From NCBI GenBank assembly GCA_003415625.1, contig PYIU01000002.1:6882001-6946000 (forward strand): a DNA stretch of 64,000 nt, in the 5' to 3' direction. This DNA comes from Aquanectria penicillioides. Its lineage: Eukaryota > Ascomycota > Sordariomycetes > Hypocreales > Nectriaceae. The position numbers and the translations under genes were made by a program. The notes beneath the pieces were generated by a model that was not told the origin of the DNA, made no database searches, and saw only the letters and a list, made by a program, of their open reading frames with translations. This document shows, piece after piece, positions 37,085 through 49,780 of the stretch (within the stretch, counting starts at the first letter, position 1; each line of letters starts with the position of its first letter).

Positions 37085-40000
37085 CTAATCAAGAATAATG
37101 CCAGCACTCTGGCAGGGAATGGGAATATTGCCCAGCATGCTGCTGCAGTCGAAATCAGCCCCGTCGCCGTAGATGTAGAAGTCAATACATCCGTTGGGGC
37201 TGTTCCAAATGTACGGGTAGTTTCCGTACTTGTCGGTCTGCGTGTCCGTGTTGCAGTTGTTGACCGCGCCGAGGAATCGCTCCTTGCATGCGTCGTGGGA
37301 CAGCGCGGCGTCGACGCTGGAAGGCTTGTTGCAGCCGTCCTGGCCCTTGGAGGACCACTGAACCCAGAGCTGGAGGGTCACGTCGTCGTTCTTGAACGTC
37401 TTCTTGACGGGCTGGGCGGCGTCCGGGAGGCTGATGTCGTGGCCGCAGAAGTCATCGATGGCCTGGGTGGCCTGGTCGAGGCTGAACTTGGTGTAGACGG
37501 TGAAATCGGCGCAGTTGTTGCGGACCTCGGGCTGCGTGCTGCTGCTGCCTCCGTCGTTGTTCTCGTGCTTGCTGGCTTGCATGGCATATTTGCCGCATTC
37601 ATAAGTCGTATGAGCCTCGCCTGTCATGAGGTGACTGTTGTACTCGCCTGGAAGCGTGTTGTTAGCATCTAGCCCGTCACGAAGACACGATTGCTTAAAT
37701 TCGGGTACTTACAGCTGTCAATCAAGTCTGAGTAGATGTCAGTGCAAGACTTGGAGCAGTCTCCGTCACTTCTCTTGGTGAAAGTAAACTTGAAGTCGGC
37801 GGCGAGGTCGACAGCTGGGTCCAAGTCACTGCCACCGAGGGTCAGTTCGGCGTCCTTGCTGAAGTCGACACTCTTGCCCTCGCAGAAGAGCTGGGCCAAC
37901 TTCTTAGCGGTGGCGGGATCCGCGCCGCTTGCGTCGTCCGTTGGAGCGGTGCAGATGGGATCTCCGTACTTGGTGATGCGCGTCTCGTAGTATGTGACTT
38001 CCTGCCAAACACGGATCATCTTCTCACGAGGGTCTGGGTGCACATCGTTGTAGTCGTTATCCATGTCGACTTGGTCGGGAGTAAACTCGATGAGAATCTT
38101 TCCGTTGGCAGCGCCGTCGAATTGCTTGGCCTGGAGATCTCCTTCAGGCTTGGAGTAGATCAACTCCTTGACCTCGACGCCGTGGAAGGGAGCGTTGTCG
38201 CCGGTAAATTGCTCCATGATCAAATTGACCCTGTCATTGTAGAGCCTTCCTCCGTCAGGGCCCTTGGGCGTGGAGAGATAGATGATTGGGTCAGCGGCAA
38301 GGTTGAGAATATCATCATCACCCATCAGAGTGTCGGGCTTGATGTACTTGGCTCCGCCATTCGTGACAGTGCCGATGATTCTATCAGTCCACCGTTGTTC
38401 CCAGTCGTTGCTTCCACCGATGAAACCAGGCTCCATCTAGATACGTAGTTAGAATTGACGGCTCCATTGCAACGTCATATCGGAGCTCAACTTACGAGAT
38501 GGGAGATCCAGAAACCTCTCTTAGACACGATGGCAATGCCAGTGCACCTGCAAAGTAAGTCAGTAATAGTTTCAGAATCCGAGTGGGTATTGACTCACCC
38601 GACAAGACCGCGGACCCAGCGTCTCATATCGGCGTCCCCAAAGCTTCCATGGTCGGAGACTGCATCAACGGTTACAAAGGCCCAGTTAAGCCCAGCCTTG
38701 TCACCAGTGAACTCGTTGATCTGAGCGATGATGTAGTCACCCTTGTCATTATCAGAGGGCCAAAGTAGGCTAATATCGTCCAAAGCTCGCTCCTCAATCG
38801 ATCGCTCGACCAAGGGAACGGAGGTGGGCTCAGCGTAACGCTTCTGATTCTCGCCAACGCAGACACTGCAGGAATAATCGCAGACGAAGCTGGCAGAGCT
38901 CGTAGCGGTGGTCACAGTGGTCACATCGGTGGTGGCTCTCGCGTCACACTCGGTGACTGTGGTGCATGCCTGGGTAGTGATGGTCTTGACGGTCGAAGTA
39001 TCGGTGTCTCCATCCTTGTAGAACGAAGTAGACAGCGTGACAGTCTGGGTACACTTTTCAACACCAGTAGCGGTGCAGGAAGTAGCTGTGGTGGTAGTTG
39101 TTGGAGGCTCCGTGGTGGAAATGTTGTCTGTCTCAGTGGGCTTTTCGGTTTCCTTTTCCTTTTCCTTCTCAAGCTCATCCGAGATGTCCTTGAGGTCGTC
39201 GGTAAGAGTCTCGATGATGTCGAGGGGGGGTTCCGGCAGCTTGACCTGATCAGCCAGATTGGTGATAACCTTCTCAGCACAGCCGATCAACTTGGCAGCA
39301 TCGTCAAGGAGGTCCATGATACCCGAGAGAAGGCTGCGTTTCTTCAAAGCAGTCTCGCCACACTCGGTGGGGACCTCGGGCTTGACGTCGAAGTTGGTCC
39401 ATAGCGTTACAATGTCATTCTTGGTCTGCTCGACTTGTTCGATGTACTTATTCTTCACTTCATCGTTATCGCTCTTGATCAAATCACGGTTGTTCCACAG
39501 GAAGAGCAGAAGAGGCCCAACCTCGATGGCTTCGGACGTAGCTGCAGGACCAGTGACGGTTGCGGTAGGAGGGTCATAGGTTGGGAAGCTAGTTGCGGAT
39601 CCATTAGGCTCATCGGTGGTCGTAATATCGCCGCTGGAGCTCGTGGTAGTGGTGGCGGTCGTGATGATCTGGTCAGTAGTGCTCTCACTGGTGGCAGTCT
39701 CACTTGTACCGCTGTCGCTTGTAGTGCTATCTGTGAGAGTTTCACTGGTAGCGCTCTCACTAGCAGTGCTGTCGATGGCAGAAGTCTCTGTCGTAGTGGT
39801 CTGAGTTTCTGTGGGAGTTTCTGTAGCAATTTCAGTCGTCTGTGTTGCAGTGGTGTCAGTTCCGGGCGTTTGAGAGGTGATATCGCTGGTTGTTGGCTCT
39901 GTAGTCGCGGTATTGGTGCCGGGGGTCTGGGAAGAAATATCGGTAGTAGTGGTGATGTCTTCTGTAGGCGAGGCAACTGTAGTATTGCCGGGAGTGCTAG

Positions 40001-40700
40001 GAGGAGTTACAATGGCCGAATCGGTAGAAATGTCGGTGCTTGTGGTCAGAACTGGCGTATTGGTAGTGCTTCCGCTGTCAGGCGTGCTTGAAGGAGTTTC
40101 TGTGTTGCTGCTGGGCGTGTGGGGAGGAGTGGCAGTGTCTGAGCCGACTGTGGCAGAGTCGACCAGAGTTGCTAACGTTGTAGGAGTGGTGAGGGGGATA
40201 CTGAGAGTGGTTGGCGTGCTCGGGGTTTCTTGGATTGGAGTGGCGGTGGTGAGAGGCGTGTAAGGAGGGAGATCTGAAGGAGTGGTGGCCGTACTAGGAA
40301 CAAGAGTAGAGACAGGTGTAGTGCTGATGGGCTGGGCAGCATTGCAAAGGGTTGCTGAAGCACCATCTGGGAGCGGGTAAGGAACGTCGGTAGTAGGCAG
40401 GGCAGGGATCTCGCCCGCGGGAGTGCCGGATGGTGCCCAGACATATCCAAAGGGATAGATGGTCTCTGTGGCATCAAGAGACGTGATGGTTATCGGCGTT
40501 TGCAATGACCATTGAGCAGTGTCTGAAACACGAGAAGGAGTGTAGGTGTAAAGAGCGTCTCCGGTGCCCGTCAACACCAAGCTGGCAGCGGTGGTGACAC
40601 CGGGGTTGTTGCAAAGTTCCTGGCGCCGGAACAAACCCCAGAGAGGGTTTGCTTGGGCCGAAGCAGCGAGCGACAAAAGAGCGAGTGGAAGGAGAGCCAT
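37085..40700 (-). CDS. Large secreted mucin-like Ser/Thr-rich protein of unknown function
   Basis: Four exons (38599-40700, 38496-38547, 37713-38436, 37085-37647; introns 51-65 nt) join to 1146 residues. It begins with a clear signal peptide ([17 protein letters not shown]). A short Cys-containing N-terminal region follows (to about residue 125), then a roughly 250-residue stretch made mostly of Thr, Ser and Pro, expected to be heavily O-glycosylated. After it comes a charged helical section (WNNRDLIKSDNDEVKNKYIE) and a Lys/Glu-rich linker. A second Thr/Cys-rich segment and a KR/RR-containing segment follow. The C-terminal half is globular and contains GCTGIAIVSKRGFWISHL and many cysteines in the last 180 residues. 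No transmembrane segment or GPI signal is obvious at the C-terminus. I do not recognise a named catalytic domain. It may be a cell-surface, adhesin-like or secreted protein. Confidence 0.75.
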
Positions 40701-42347
40701 GATGGTGGGCGATACTCCAATTGGGGTCTACCTGGAACCTGACGAGCTAATCTCTCGAACGGCGAGATGCCAGGAGTTCTTTGCACTTAAGTACGAGATC
40801 ATGCTTTGGGTTGACGGAGATTAATCAAGAAAGTGTATAAAGCGAGTGGCATTCGGCACCGGGTGGTGAATCCTTCTGGCCCATTTCATCCCAACCATCT
40901 AAGCATAATTGCATCCATATTGTGTTCGCCCAAGGATGATCGTGGATAGCCGCCGTGAACCCGTAGGACCGTGGGCCCTGCAAGGCACAGCCTGTTTCAA
41001 CGCATGGACAAAACCCTGCCGGTCGACAGATGCTGGCCCCAGCCTGATTCATCAAGATGCTTTGGAATGTGCAGCATGGGGGCTATTATGCACTGTTGCG
41101 TGGGCCCTGAAGGACGAAATTTTGGTGGTGACCAATGGTAGGGATGTCGAGACGCGCAAAAATGCATGCAGTCATACGGCGATCCTTGAGAAATTAATTA
41201 GGCATTCACTTTCATCGTATATATGAAAGGATTGAATGCCTCTAACCATGAGAGCAGGCTATTCAAGTTGCTCCTGAGACATGCTTGTAACTAGTATTGG
41301 TCGCCACGGGTTGCAAAAAGGATTCAACTTTGGTTGTTTGACAAACTGCACGGCGTGTCCGTGTCTGCAACACCTTAGGATCATGGCAATTTCGTTCTTG
41401 TGCGGCGAGCTCAAGAAATGCCTGTGAACAAAGGCAAAGAAAGACTTCCACAGAAGCTGCACAGCCTCCTAGCCGGTGTTTTGCTTTGCAAGCCTCAAAC
41501 TTGCACTCGCACAATGTGCAACTCAACAACATGGCGTGCATCAGGATCCGAGATCAATTAGGTACTTTGGGACGGGAAGCCCGTAACAATCCCTGTTCTC
41601 CATCTTTTCTCAGTGGACTGTGGACCCGAGTCAGGGACGGATTTTGATCCTGGCTCTGAAATGGCCTAATCTGGTGCACCGCTTTTGCTGCATCTTCATC
41701 CATCCATCTCCATCGCGGGCCTAAGCTCCCGCTGCTTCTGCTTCCGAAACAGGCATCACCCTGGGCAAATCGATCCGATCTCGTGTTTTCCCTGGAGAAA
41801 GGATTCCAATGGCTGCACTGTTACGATGGTGACATGAGCGCTGGCCCCATCCCCACTTGTCATTTGTTTGCCCGTGGCGCGACGAGCCAGGCCCATGTCA
41901 GAGAAGGAGATTGGAGGGCTGCAGTGGATGTCGCATGCTCAGCCGCCCTGGCGTGTTTTATGTGAAGCAGCGCCGAAGCTTCCATGGAAGTGCTCTGCGC
42001 GTTGCTTCGCGGCTTTCCATGAGCCTTGTTGCTGCGCATTCCCCTGTAATCTTCCCCTGTCGGCGTCAGCCCTAAGGATTCTGCTTCCACCTCACAGACT
42101 GAGTCGTGATGAGAGGCGAAGGAGTGGCTAAGATTACTGTGTTACACAACCACAACGACCTCATCTTGAACTACTCAACTTCAGACTCTGGTTCTTGCAA
42201 GCCACCAAAGACCAAAGACCAAAGACCAAAGATCAATCATCCCGGAAGCCGTTCTCCTCTCACATCTGGGATTGATAGAAATTCCGCACACCTCCACAAT
42301 CACGCCAAAAGTCCCCCTTTGATCACGTCAGCTCGCTCGTTTTCACA
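40701..42347. other. Intergenic region between two divergent genes
   Basis: Holds the promoters of the mucin-like gene (minus) and the ankyrin gene (plus). No coding region recognised. A short tandem repeat (CCAAAGA)4 lies at 42204-42232, about 120 bp upstream of the ankyrin start. Confidence 0.6.
42204..42232. repeat. Tandem 7-bp repeat (CCAAAGA)x4
   Basis: Four adjacent copies, in the probable promoter or leader of the ankyrin gene. Confidence 0.9.
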
Positions 42348-43295
42348 ATGTCTTCACAGGCACGTCCGCAGCATCCGCGACTTCTGCTCAGAGACGCCAT
42401 TACTAAGAACTCCGTCCCGCTGCTTGCTGCGGCGCTGGAGTTGTGCAAGTCAAAGCGTATAGCAAACTACTCGTACGAGGATTTCCTTCCATCAGCCCTC
42501 CTTTCTTGCGTCCGCTACGGATGCGTGGACTTGGTCAAGTATCTAGTCGAGAGGGAGCATGCGCCGCTCAAATCCATCAGGCCAATGCTGGTGGCTGGCA
42601 ACGTTTCAATTCCTCTGGTGGACACCCTCGTCGCAAACGGCTGGGACATTAACAAGCCCGAAGAACATGGCCCTGAAGGCCAAAAGAGGAAGCTAATAGA
42701 CCTCGTTTGTGAAAACGAAGAGCTTGTCAAATGGCTGGTTGAGCATGGGGCTAAGGTGGATGGCGGCGAGGGTGACTATGAGATCATGCCGCAGCCAGCA
42801 GCTTTGTTGGAGACGTGTGCCATTTTTGGTTCCGTCTCCACGTTCAAGTTCCTCAAAGAGAAAGGAGCGAGATTGGGCCGAAGGACACTCCACCGCTCTG
42901 TAGGAGAGGCCGCAGCCATTGGAGCGGACCCTGCTGCCGAGGATGGCGGCGCCGGCGATGTTGATAAGGACGACAGGGAGGCTATGGATGTGGCGAGAAG
43001 AAAGCGGGAGCGGGCAGAGATGCTCCGTTATCTAGTCGACGAGCTCGAGCTGGACCTCAATGCCATGGATACCGACATTGAACACCACGCGTGGCATTGG
43101 GGCACGCCCATCTGCTATGCGGCATCGAAGCCCAAGGGCCAGGCAGTTATCAGGTGGCTTCTAGAGAAGGGCGCCGATCGATCAATTAAGAATCTGGATA
43201 GCAACGAGGATGCTGAAGGCGTGGCGAGAATGCTAAAGTGCGACAAGAACGTCGAGGTTCTCCGGGAGTGGAAGAATGCACATGAGAGTGCATGA
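42348..43295 (+). CDS. Ankyrin-repeat-type protein
   Basis: An intronless 315-residue frame starts at the ATG in a favourable context (ACAATG). Degenerate ankyrin-like units are visible. Examples are SALLSCVRYGCVDLVKYLVE near residue 50, the KLIDLVCENEELVKWLVEHGAK unit near 115, ALLETCAIFGSVSTFKFLKEKGA near 150, and TPICYAASKPKGQAVIRWLLEKGA near 270. They are separated by an acidic, Ala/Gly-rich linker around residues 190-215. There is no signal peptide or other domain, so a cytosolic or nuclear protein-binding role is the most that can be said. The flanking genes do not suggest a pathway. Confidence 0.8.
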   Translation: MSSQARPQHPRLLLRDAITKNSVPLLAAALELCKSKRIANYSYEDFLPSALLSCVRYGCVDLVKYLVEREHAPLKSIRPMLVAGNVSIPLVDTLVANGWDINKPEEHGPEGQKRKLIDLVCENEELVKWLVEHGAKVDGGEGDYEIMPQPAALLETCAIFGSVSTFKFLKEKGARLGRRTLHRSVGEAAAIGADPAAEDGGAGDVDKDDREAMDVARRKRERAEMLRYLVDELELDLNAMDTDIEHHAWHWGTPICYAASKPKGQAVIRWLLEKGADRSIKNLDSNEDAEGVARMLKCDKNVEVLREWKNAHESA

Positions 43296-43981
43296 TCACA
43301 AACACCCATTTGTACTGGAGATTGTCAACTTCTTCAGCCCAAGGCTCCATGGGCTTATGGGCTTGGAGTAGAAGGAGTATGCTAGACCTTTTGTATTTTT
43401 ATCATGGGCGGTTAAAACAAAAACGATGCAACGTAGTAAAACCGCCTTTGGACAAGGATAATAGAAGGATTGTATAGGAAACCGGCAGTTTCAGCCACGG
43501 CATATCAATTTGAAACCCTTCTTGGTGTGACTAGTGCGAATCAAGTTCACAAGTTCACTAGGTATTGTGATCGTACCGCCGATCCGAATCCTTCTCGCTC
43601 AACCCGGCCTAACCACCTTGAGCGGCTAAACTCGCCAAGATTCACAACTTCACAGCCGAGCCCGTGTGCGGTGCACCAACAATCTGCGCACAGCACAGCT
43701 CGACACCACACCCCGCAGGAAATAAACTTCGTCAACTCGCCGACGGCGTCGGGAATCTTTGCCGAAGGCCGATCGTAGCCATGACACCATGATGAGATCA
43801 ACCACTTACCCCTCACCTGCGGCATATACTGGCTGCTCATATAAGTCCCGTAGCACGAGCGATTTTTCTTCCCTTTCCCTCTTTCTTCTCTTTCATCACC
43901 TCGTACCAAGCTACTAGCTAGAAATCTTGCTTCAGAAACACCCATCAAAACCTCTTCCCCAAACACAAGGTCTGTTCCAAG
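43296..43981 (+). promoter_or_regulatory. thi4 promoter and start of leader
   Basis: No gene. A TATA-like CATATAAG at 43838-43845 is followed by a CT-rich stretch typical of fungal transcription starts, about 140 bp before the first leader ATG. A candidate upstream splice donor AG|GTCTGT lies at 43970. Confidence 0.55.
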
Positions 43982-44110
43982 ATGCCGAGCGCTGTGTCGG
44001 CGCTGACACCTGTAACCCTTCTAGATACAATATCTTCAAGTGGTATGGGCTTCCCATCCAGGAGTCGCAACCATGGCGCCTTTCGGTGGTCTATTATTAT
44101 CCAAAGATGA
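43982..44110 (+). other. Upstream reading frame in the thi4 leader (42 codons)
   Basis: ATG at 43982 to TGA at 44108-44110, ending 15 nt before the splice donor of the riboswitch intron. A second leader ATG at 44073 starts a different frame that overlaps the thi4 start when the intron is removed. Both would depress translation of thi4 if present in the mRNA. Use of the donor at 43970 would remove both. Confidence 0.6.
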
Positions 44111-44124
44111 TCTGAATCATTCAG

Positions 44125-45342
<1,218 letters not shown>

Positions 45343-45610
45343 TGTAGATCGGTCGAGATCTGTCAGCCATGAGGAAACTATCTCAGGCTCAAGAGCTAAT
45401 TTCTCGTCTGTTTTTTTGGGCGAAATGGCTCTTTATCGCTCACTTGAGAATCGACTTCCGCAGGACTCTACGAGAATACAAATTGCCTCAGACACGAAAG
45501 CACAGTTGCAAGCAAATGCACAAAAATTGCCTAAATAAACTGTTTGCAAATACTCCCGTTCGTGATCCTTGTTGCGCTGTGACGTAATTGTTCACGCCTG
45601 GCATGTTACT

Positions 45611-47678
45611 CTATTCAATCTGAACCGTCGACAATTCTGCAATAGTATCAAATCTGTCCACGAAAGTATTATCTGCCGTAGTCTGATTGGGTACTCGCCT
45701 TCTGACACGAGCCTTCAAGAGCCCTACTCTCTGGTAACTCCCTTGTTTTGTCCGATGCGGTTGAAGGACAAGAAAAACCGCCGATTGCGTCTTACCCTGT
45801 ACCTCCTCTTTTGTCATGTGTAAAACATGGAGCCTTGTAGCCTCTGAGCTCTTCCAGAAATCTTGGCAATCCGGAATAAAAACCCACCCGTCTCCAAATG
45901 ACTCTTGCTTCTTTTCGCTCCCGATTGTCAGCAATCGGGTTAAAATGCCCTTGTTTTCCTCTGTCTTCATTGTTCCAACGGCGAATTTGCCCTGCAGAAT
46001 CAAGACCCCACGGGTCAAAGCTCCAATGAGAGACGGTGGATTTGGCTGACAGTCGATATTTATCACAGTAGCTGCCATTGTAACATTCGGGTTCGAGAGG
46101 TCGCTTTGGCACCAGAGCGTAGCAATACTGCCCGAGACAGAGCCCCAAGACCACGAAGGAACACTCTTGAGCTCATCTGGCCGCTGTCCGTTTTCGATGA
46201 TTGCCCAACAGAGGTCTGCGATGAGAGAGTCTTCCCACAGACCCACCAGGTACCAGCCTTTGTATCCTTTTGCCAGGAGCGTCGTCACTCCCGCTGTCGC
46301 TGCCAACCTATCAGAGACATAGGTAAAGTCGAGATTCGTCATGCTTTCGACGTTCTCATACCACAACTTCCGCCTCTTTCGTACATCCCGAGTCTCAAGA
46401 TTATACTTTGCAGCACTGAGAACTTGGTTTGTCGCCTGGTCGGACCGTGGTCCCTTTGGGATTATGCTGCACTGGCAGTGCGTGCTGGAATGGCACTCCC
46501 ACACGAGCTCTCGTCTGCCAAAGTGCAAGAAGCGACGAGAGAGTATGTGCTCCTGGTAAACCCAACCACGCTTAGTTAAGGGAAATTGATCAAGCTCGTC
46601 GTCTTCCACATCGAATGGATGGTCAATCGCCGCCCTGGTGACGAGATGATAAGGTCGGCCATTTTTGTCTCGGCCGCGAAGTTCCAGTGCTTCATCAGTC
46701 ATGGAACGCTTCGGAAATAACCCGACGGTGCCGTCTTTGGCAGCCGAGGCAGCGATGGTTAGATCCGCGTTGGAGTAGTACGACGCCATCTTGACTGCTT
46801 CCTTCTCCCAGTCTGATTTGGAGTCTTGAATGATGCAAAGAGAGTCAATCCAGATAAACTCGATCCCGATTCTACAGGAGAAGTCAATGGCATCTTGGAA
46901 TGTAGTTGAGAGAGACTTCCAGGGAATTTCCTGGGTGTGCTGTTGGAAGGTTTTCTGATTCGTTACGATGATTTGGTGTTTGCCCCAACAATGGCTGAGG
47001 CAGATATAAGGGGCCCGTTGCGAGGCAGTAGTCTCATGCAGCCTCACCCTGCAGTTTCCTGGCTTTGAACCGGTGAGAATTTGTACAACTCGTTTTGGCA
47101 ATAATCCTTGCGTTGGAATGTTGCAGTCTTCGTGGCTGTTTTCACACTTCGCGATCCATTCCTTGACCTGTTGTGCCAAAGCATCGGGATCAGACGAGGG
47201 AATGGTCCCTGGCGAGAAGACAGACCATGGGCATTGTTTTCCTGCAGGATAATTTAAGTATGACGAGTGTATTAGTCTGATTGAAATGTGTACCTGGTGC
47301 TGAATAGATGTGCAGAACTCTTCGCTTCCACCCATCCTGGATCATCTCAAGCGGATCATCTTCAGTGTCGGGAAATTCTTTGGGAGAAACAGAAAGGCCC
47401 AGAACTTCATAAGGAAATTGGTAGCCATCACCTCCGAAAAAAGAAATAAAAAGACGGAAGTAAGAAGCTGCGACGAATACTTCTGGGTAACAGTGCTGTG
47501 TTGCCTGACAGAGAATGTTGCATGTGACGCAACTCTGTGCTGAGCGCGATATTTCAAAAAGACATGGAGACAAGCCACTGACTTGAGCATTTTGCTCTTT
47601 GATGCGATAGTAGTCGAGGTCTAGGCAAAGTCTACAGGGAGAAAGCTCCGGCAGCTTTGCGTCTGGTTGGTTTGCCAT
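45611..47678 (-). CDS. HET-domain (heterokaryon incompatibility-type) protein
   Basis: Two exons (47294-47678 and 45611-47241, 52-nt intron) give 671 residues. The HET domain spans about residues 205-355. It carries all the usual blocks: APYICLSHCWG, then FIWIDSLCIIQDSKSDWEKE, MASYYSNADLTIAASAA and RGWVYQEHILSRRFLHF. HET-domain proteins take part in non-self recognition and regulated cell death in filamentous fungi. The N-terminus has the common PCRLCLDLDYY-type Cys motif and the C-terminal 300 residues lack a recognisable sensor repeat. The start at 47678 places that motif near the N-terminus. An in-frame ATG at 48065 would add 129 Pro/Arg-rich residues and cannot be excluded. No partner gene such as a NACHT/NLR or SNARE lies beside it. 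Confidence 0.87.
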
Positions 47679-48295
47679 GGGACTAGCTCGCGCTTTGTAA
47701 GGTCCTTTTGAGGTTGCAGGACAGTTCAGTTTAGTGCCCAGAGCGTCGGAACAAGGACCTGGGCGATTCAAAATACATCTATGCAGACCATTCCAGCTTC
47801 CTGGGGGTGCGATGAGGTCTTGGTGTCGTCCTGACCGTGTTTGAAGATGCGGAGTCCTGGCTTGGGATTCTGCTTGACGATTCAAGTGGGGTTTCGCCGT
47901 TGAGCGGGGCGGCGGCGCCCTGGCGAATTCTTGTTTGACCTTAATTTCACTACCAGCAGCGGGGATTTTACGAGCAGCCGCTGGTATCGGTGGTGTGAAG
48001 AGGGCTGAGGATTTGGGGGTGAATGGCGAGGATAGTCGCCATGGGTGAATTAGCCGAGCTGACATGGACTGGAAGTATGCAATTACCGCAAGGAGCGCTT
48101 ATTATTACTCTTCACAATACATCTCTTATACGCCGATTTAGATAGCAATGCATTGCGAATATAGATGTCAATGTGTTCAAGTAAACTATCATGCATACAA
48201 TCGAGTATTCGTGGCATATCTGAACCACGGCACTCTCCTCGCCGGCCAATATGCCCATCGATCGTATAAATGAACATGACATCCTCCACCCACAG

Positions 48296-48619
48296 CTAAT
48301 CAACCTTCTTCGGCTGCTCGCTTCCCGGCGGGAACTTCATCCCTCTATTGGGCTCGTTCGGCTCCGCGCTGTACCCCCATCCTCCGAACCCCTCGGCCAT
48401 GGCCAGGCCTCCCAAGGCGCCCGCGTTGATTTTGCCCGCGAGCTGGTTCTTGCCCACGCCGGGCTGGTTGTCGGCCCACACTTTCAGCTCGTCGCGCGTC
48501 TTGCCCGTGTACTTGAGGATGTCCTCGTCGCTGAGCGGTTTGCCGCGCTTCTTGGCACGGAAGCGCTCAAACCACGACTTTTTAGGGCCTTCTTCTGGCG
48601 TCTTGTCGGTGGAGCTCAT
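48296..48619 (-). CDS. Small conserved-looking protein of unknown function (107 aa)
   Basis: An intact intronless frame starts at ATG 48619. The N-terminus is basic (KKSWFERFRAKKRGK). An acidic/helical part follows (LSDEDILKYTGKTRDELKVW), then GVGKNQLAGKINAGALGGLAMAEG as a Gly/Ala-rich segment and a Pro-rich tail. There is no signal peptide. Codon use and composition look like a real gene rather than chance, and I believe similar short proteins occur in other Pezizomycotina. I assign no function. Confidence 0.6.
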   Translation of the reverse strand: MSSTDKTPEEGPKKSWFERFRAKKRGKPLSDEDILKYTGKTRDELKVWADNQPGVGKNQLAGKINAGALGGLAMAEGFGGWGYSAEPNEPNRGMKFPPGSEQPKKVD

Positions 48620-49780
48620 GGTTATCGATGTATCTTGTCTGTGTCTGAAGGAGGATTCGTCGAGTGTGGATTTGGATTATTGAACTATATTTGATGGCTG
48701 TGGTATCAACCCAAGGTCAACGCTGTCCGTGCCGAAGCCAAGAGACAAAACTGGCCAAGGCGCCCGTTCGCCGGAATATATCGCTCGCCTCATGCTTCCA
48801 GAATGCTTCTGGAGAAACAAGGCTTTTATCTCCACGTTCAGCTGACACCGCCATGGCGTCACCCGACTCACCTCACCACAGCGATCCCGCCCTGCTACCC
48901 CGCGACCTGGAGCTGGGGGGGGGCAGTGCATTGAAAGCTTAGCAAATCGGCATGAGCTGTCAACTCCTCCAGCATCGCGATGCTACCAAAGGCTGTGGCA
49001 TCTCTATGAGCCAGTGAATGATTGCACCAACGTCCCCGCCAAGCAAAAGAGCCCCGTTTGAAGGCGCTTTTCTCCACAGCCACAGCCCACAAGGAAGAGG
49101 CCAACGCCAAAAGCAGACAAACCTGACACCCTCCCGCCCGGTCACAGAGAAGGCCATGCCACACTCAAGTTGAAGCATCCCATCAGACGATGCCGTAGAT
49201 GCTAGGCTTGCATTGGCGCTGCTGCAGAAACGCGGACTAATCTCGGCCGCTAAGGCGTGTGGCTGTTCAGCTCGCTCTAGAAATCGGCCACGAGTTCCGC
49301 CATCTCACAAGCCATGTGAAGTGAAGTGAAGTGAAGTGAAGTGCACCTCGCGCCCTTTATTGACGAAAAAGAGGACCAGGCGTAACTTCATCGTCGCTCG
49401 CGGAACGGGTCGCACGGCATCTAATAGTGTGTTTTCTTGAGTTTACGAAGATGGCTGCTATACTGTTGATGCCGTCTGTGATTAGTTACACTTTGACCTA
49501 ATACACTGGGCTGCTAGAGCCATCATCATCAGAGATTCATCTCCAATAAAACAAAATCATCAACATGTATTCGCTAAATTCCCTTGATGATATCAATAGT
49601 GACTATAGCCCAAATCGGGTGAAATGACGTTCCACACCTTCAGCCCTGCCTCGGTTTCCCAATCCAGTTACGGGTCTGAGGCTCATGCTCCGATCGGCAG
49701 TGAGATTTTTATTTCAAATGCCCACTCTTTATCCCCCCGAAGCGAAAAAATAAAGAAGGAGAGACAAAATCGCGTTCCCT
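48620..49780. other. Intergenic region between small gene and PLP-lyase gene
   Basis: No convincing gene. Contains a pentanucleotide repeat (GTGAA)5 at 49316-49340 and, close to 49,740-49,780, the probable 3' untranslated region of the minus-strand PLP enzyme. Confidence 0.6.
49316..49343. repeat. Tandem 5-bp repeat (GTGAA)x5
   Basis: Five perfect copies followed by a partial one. Confidence 0.9.
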
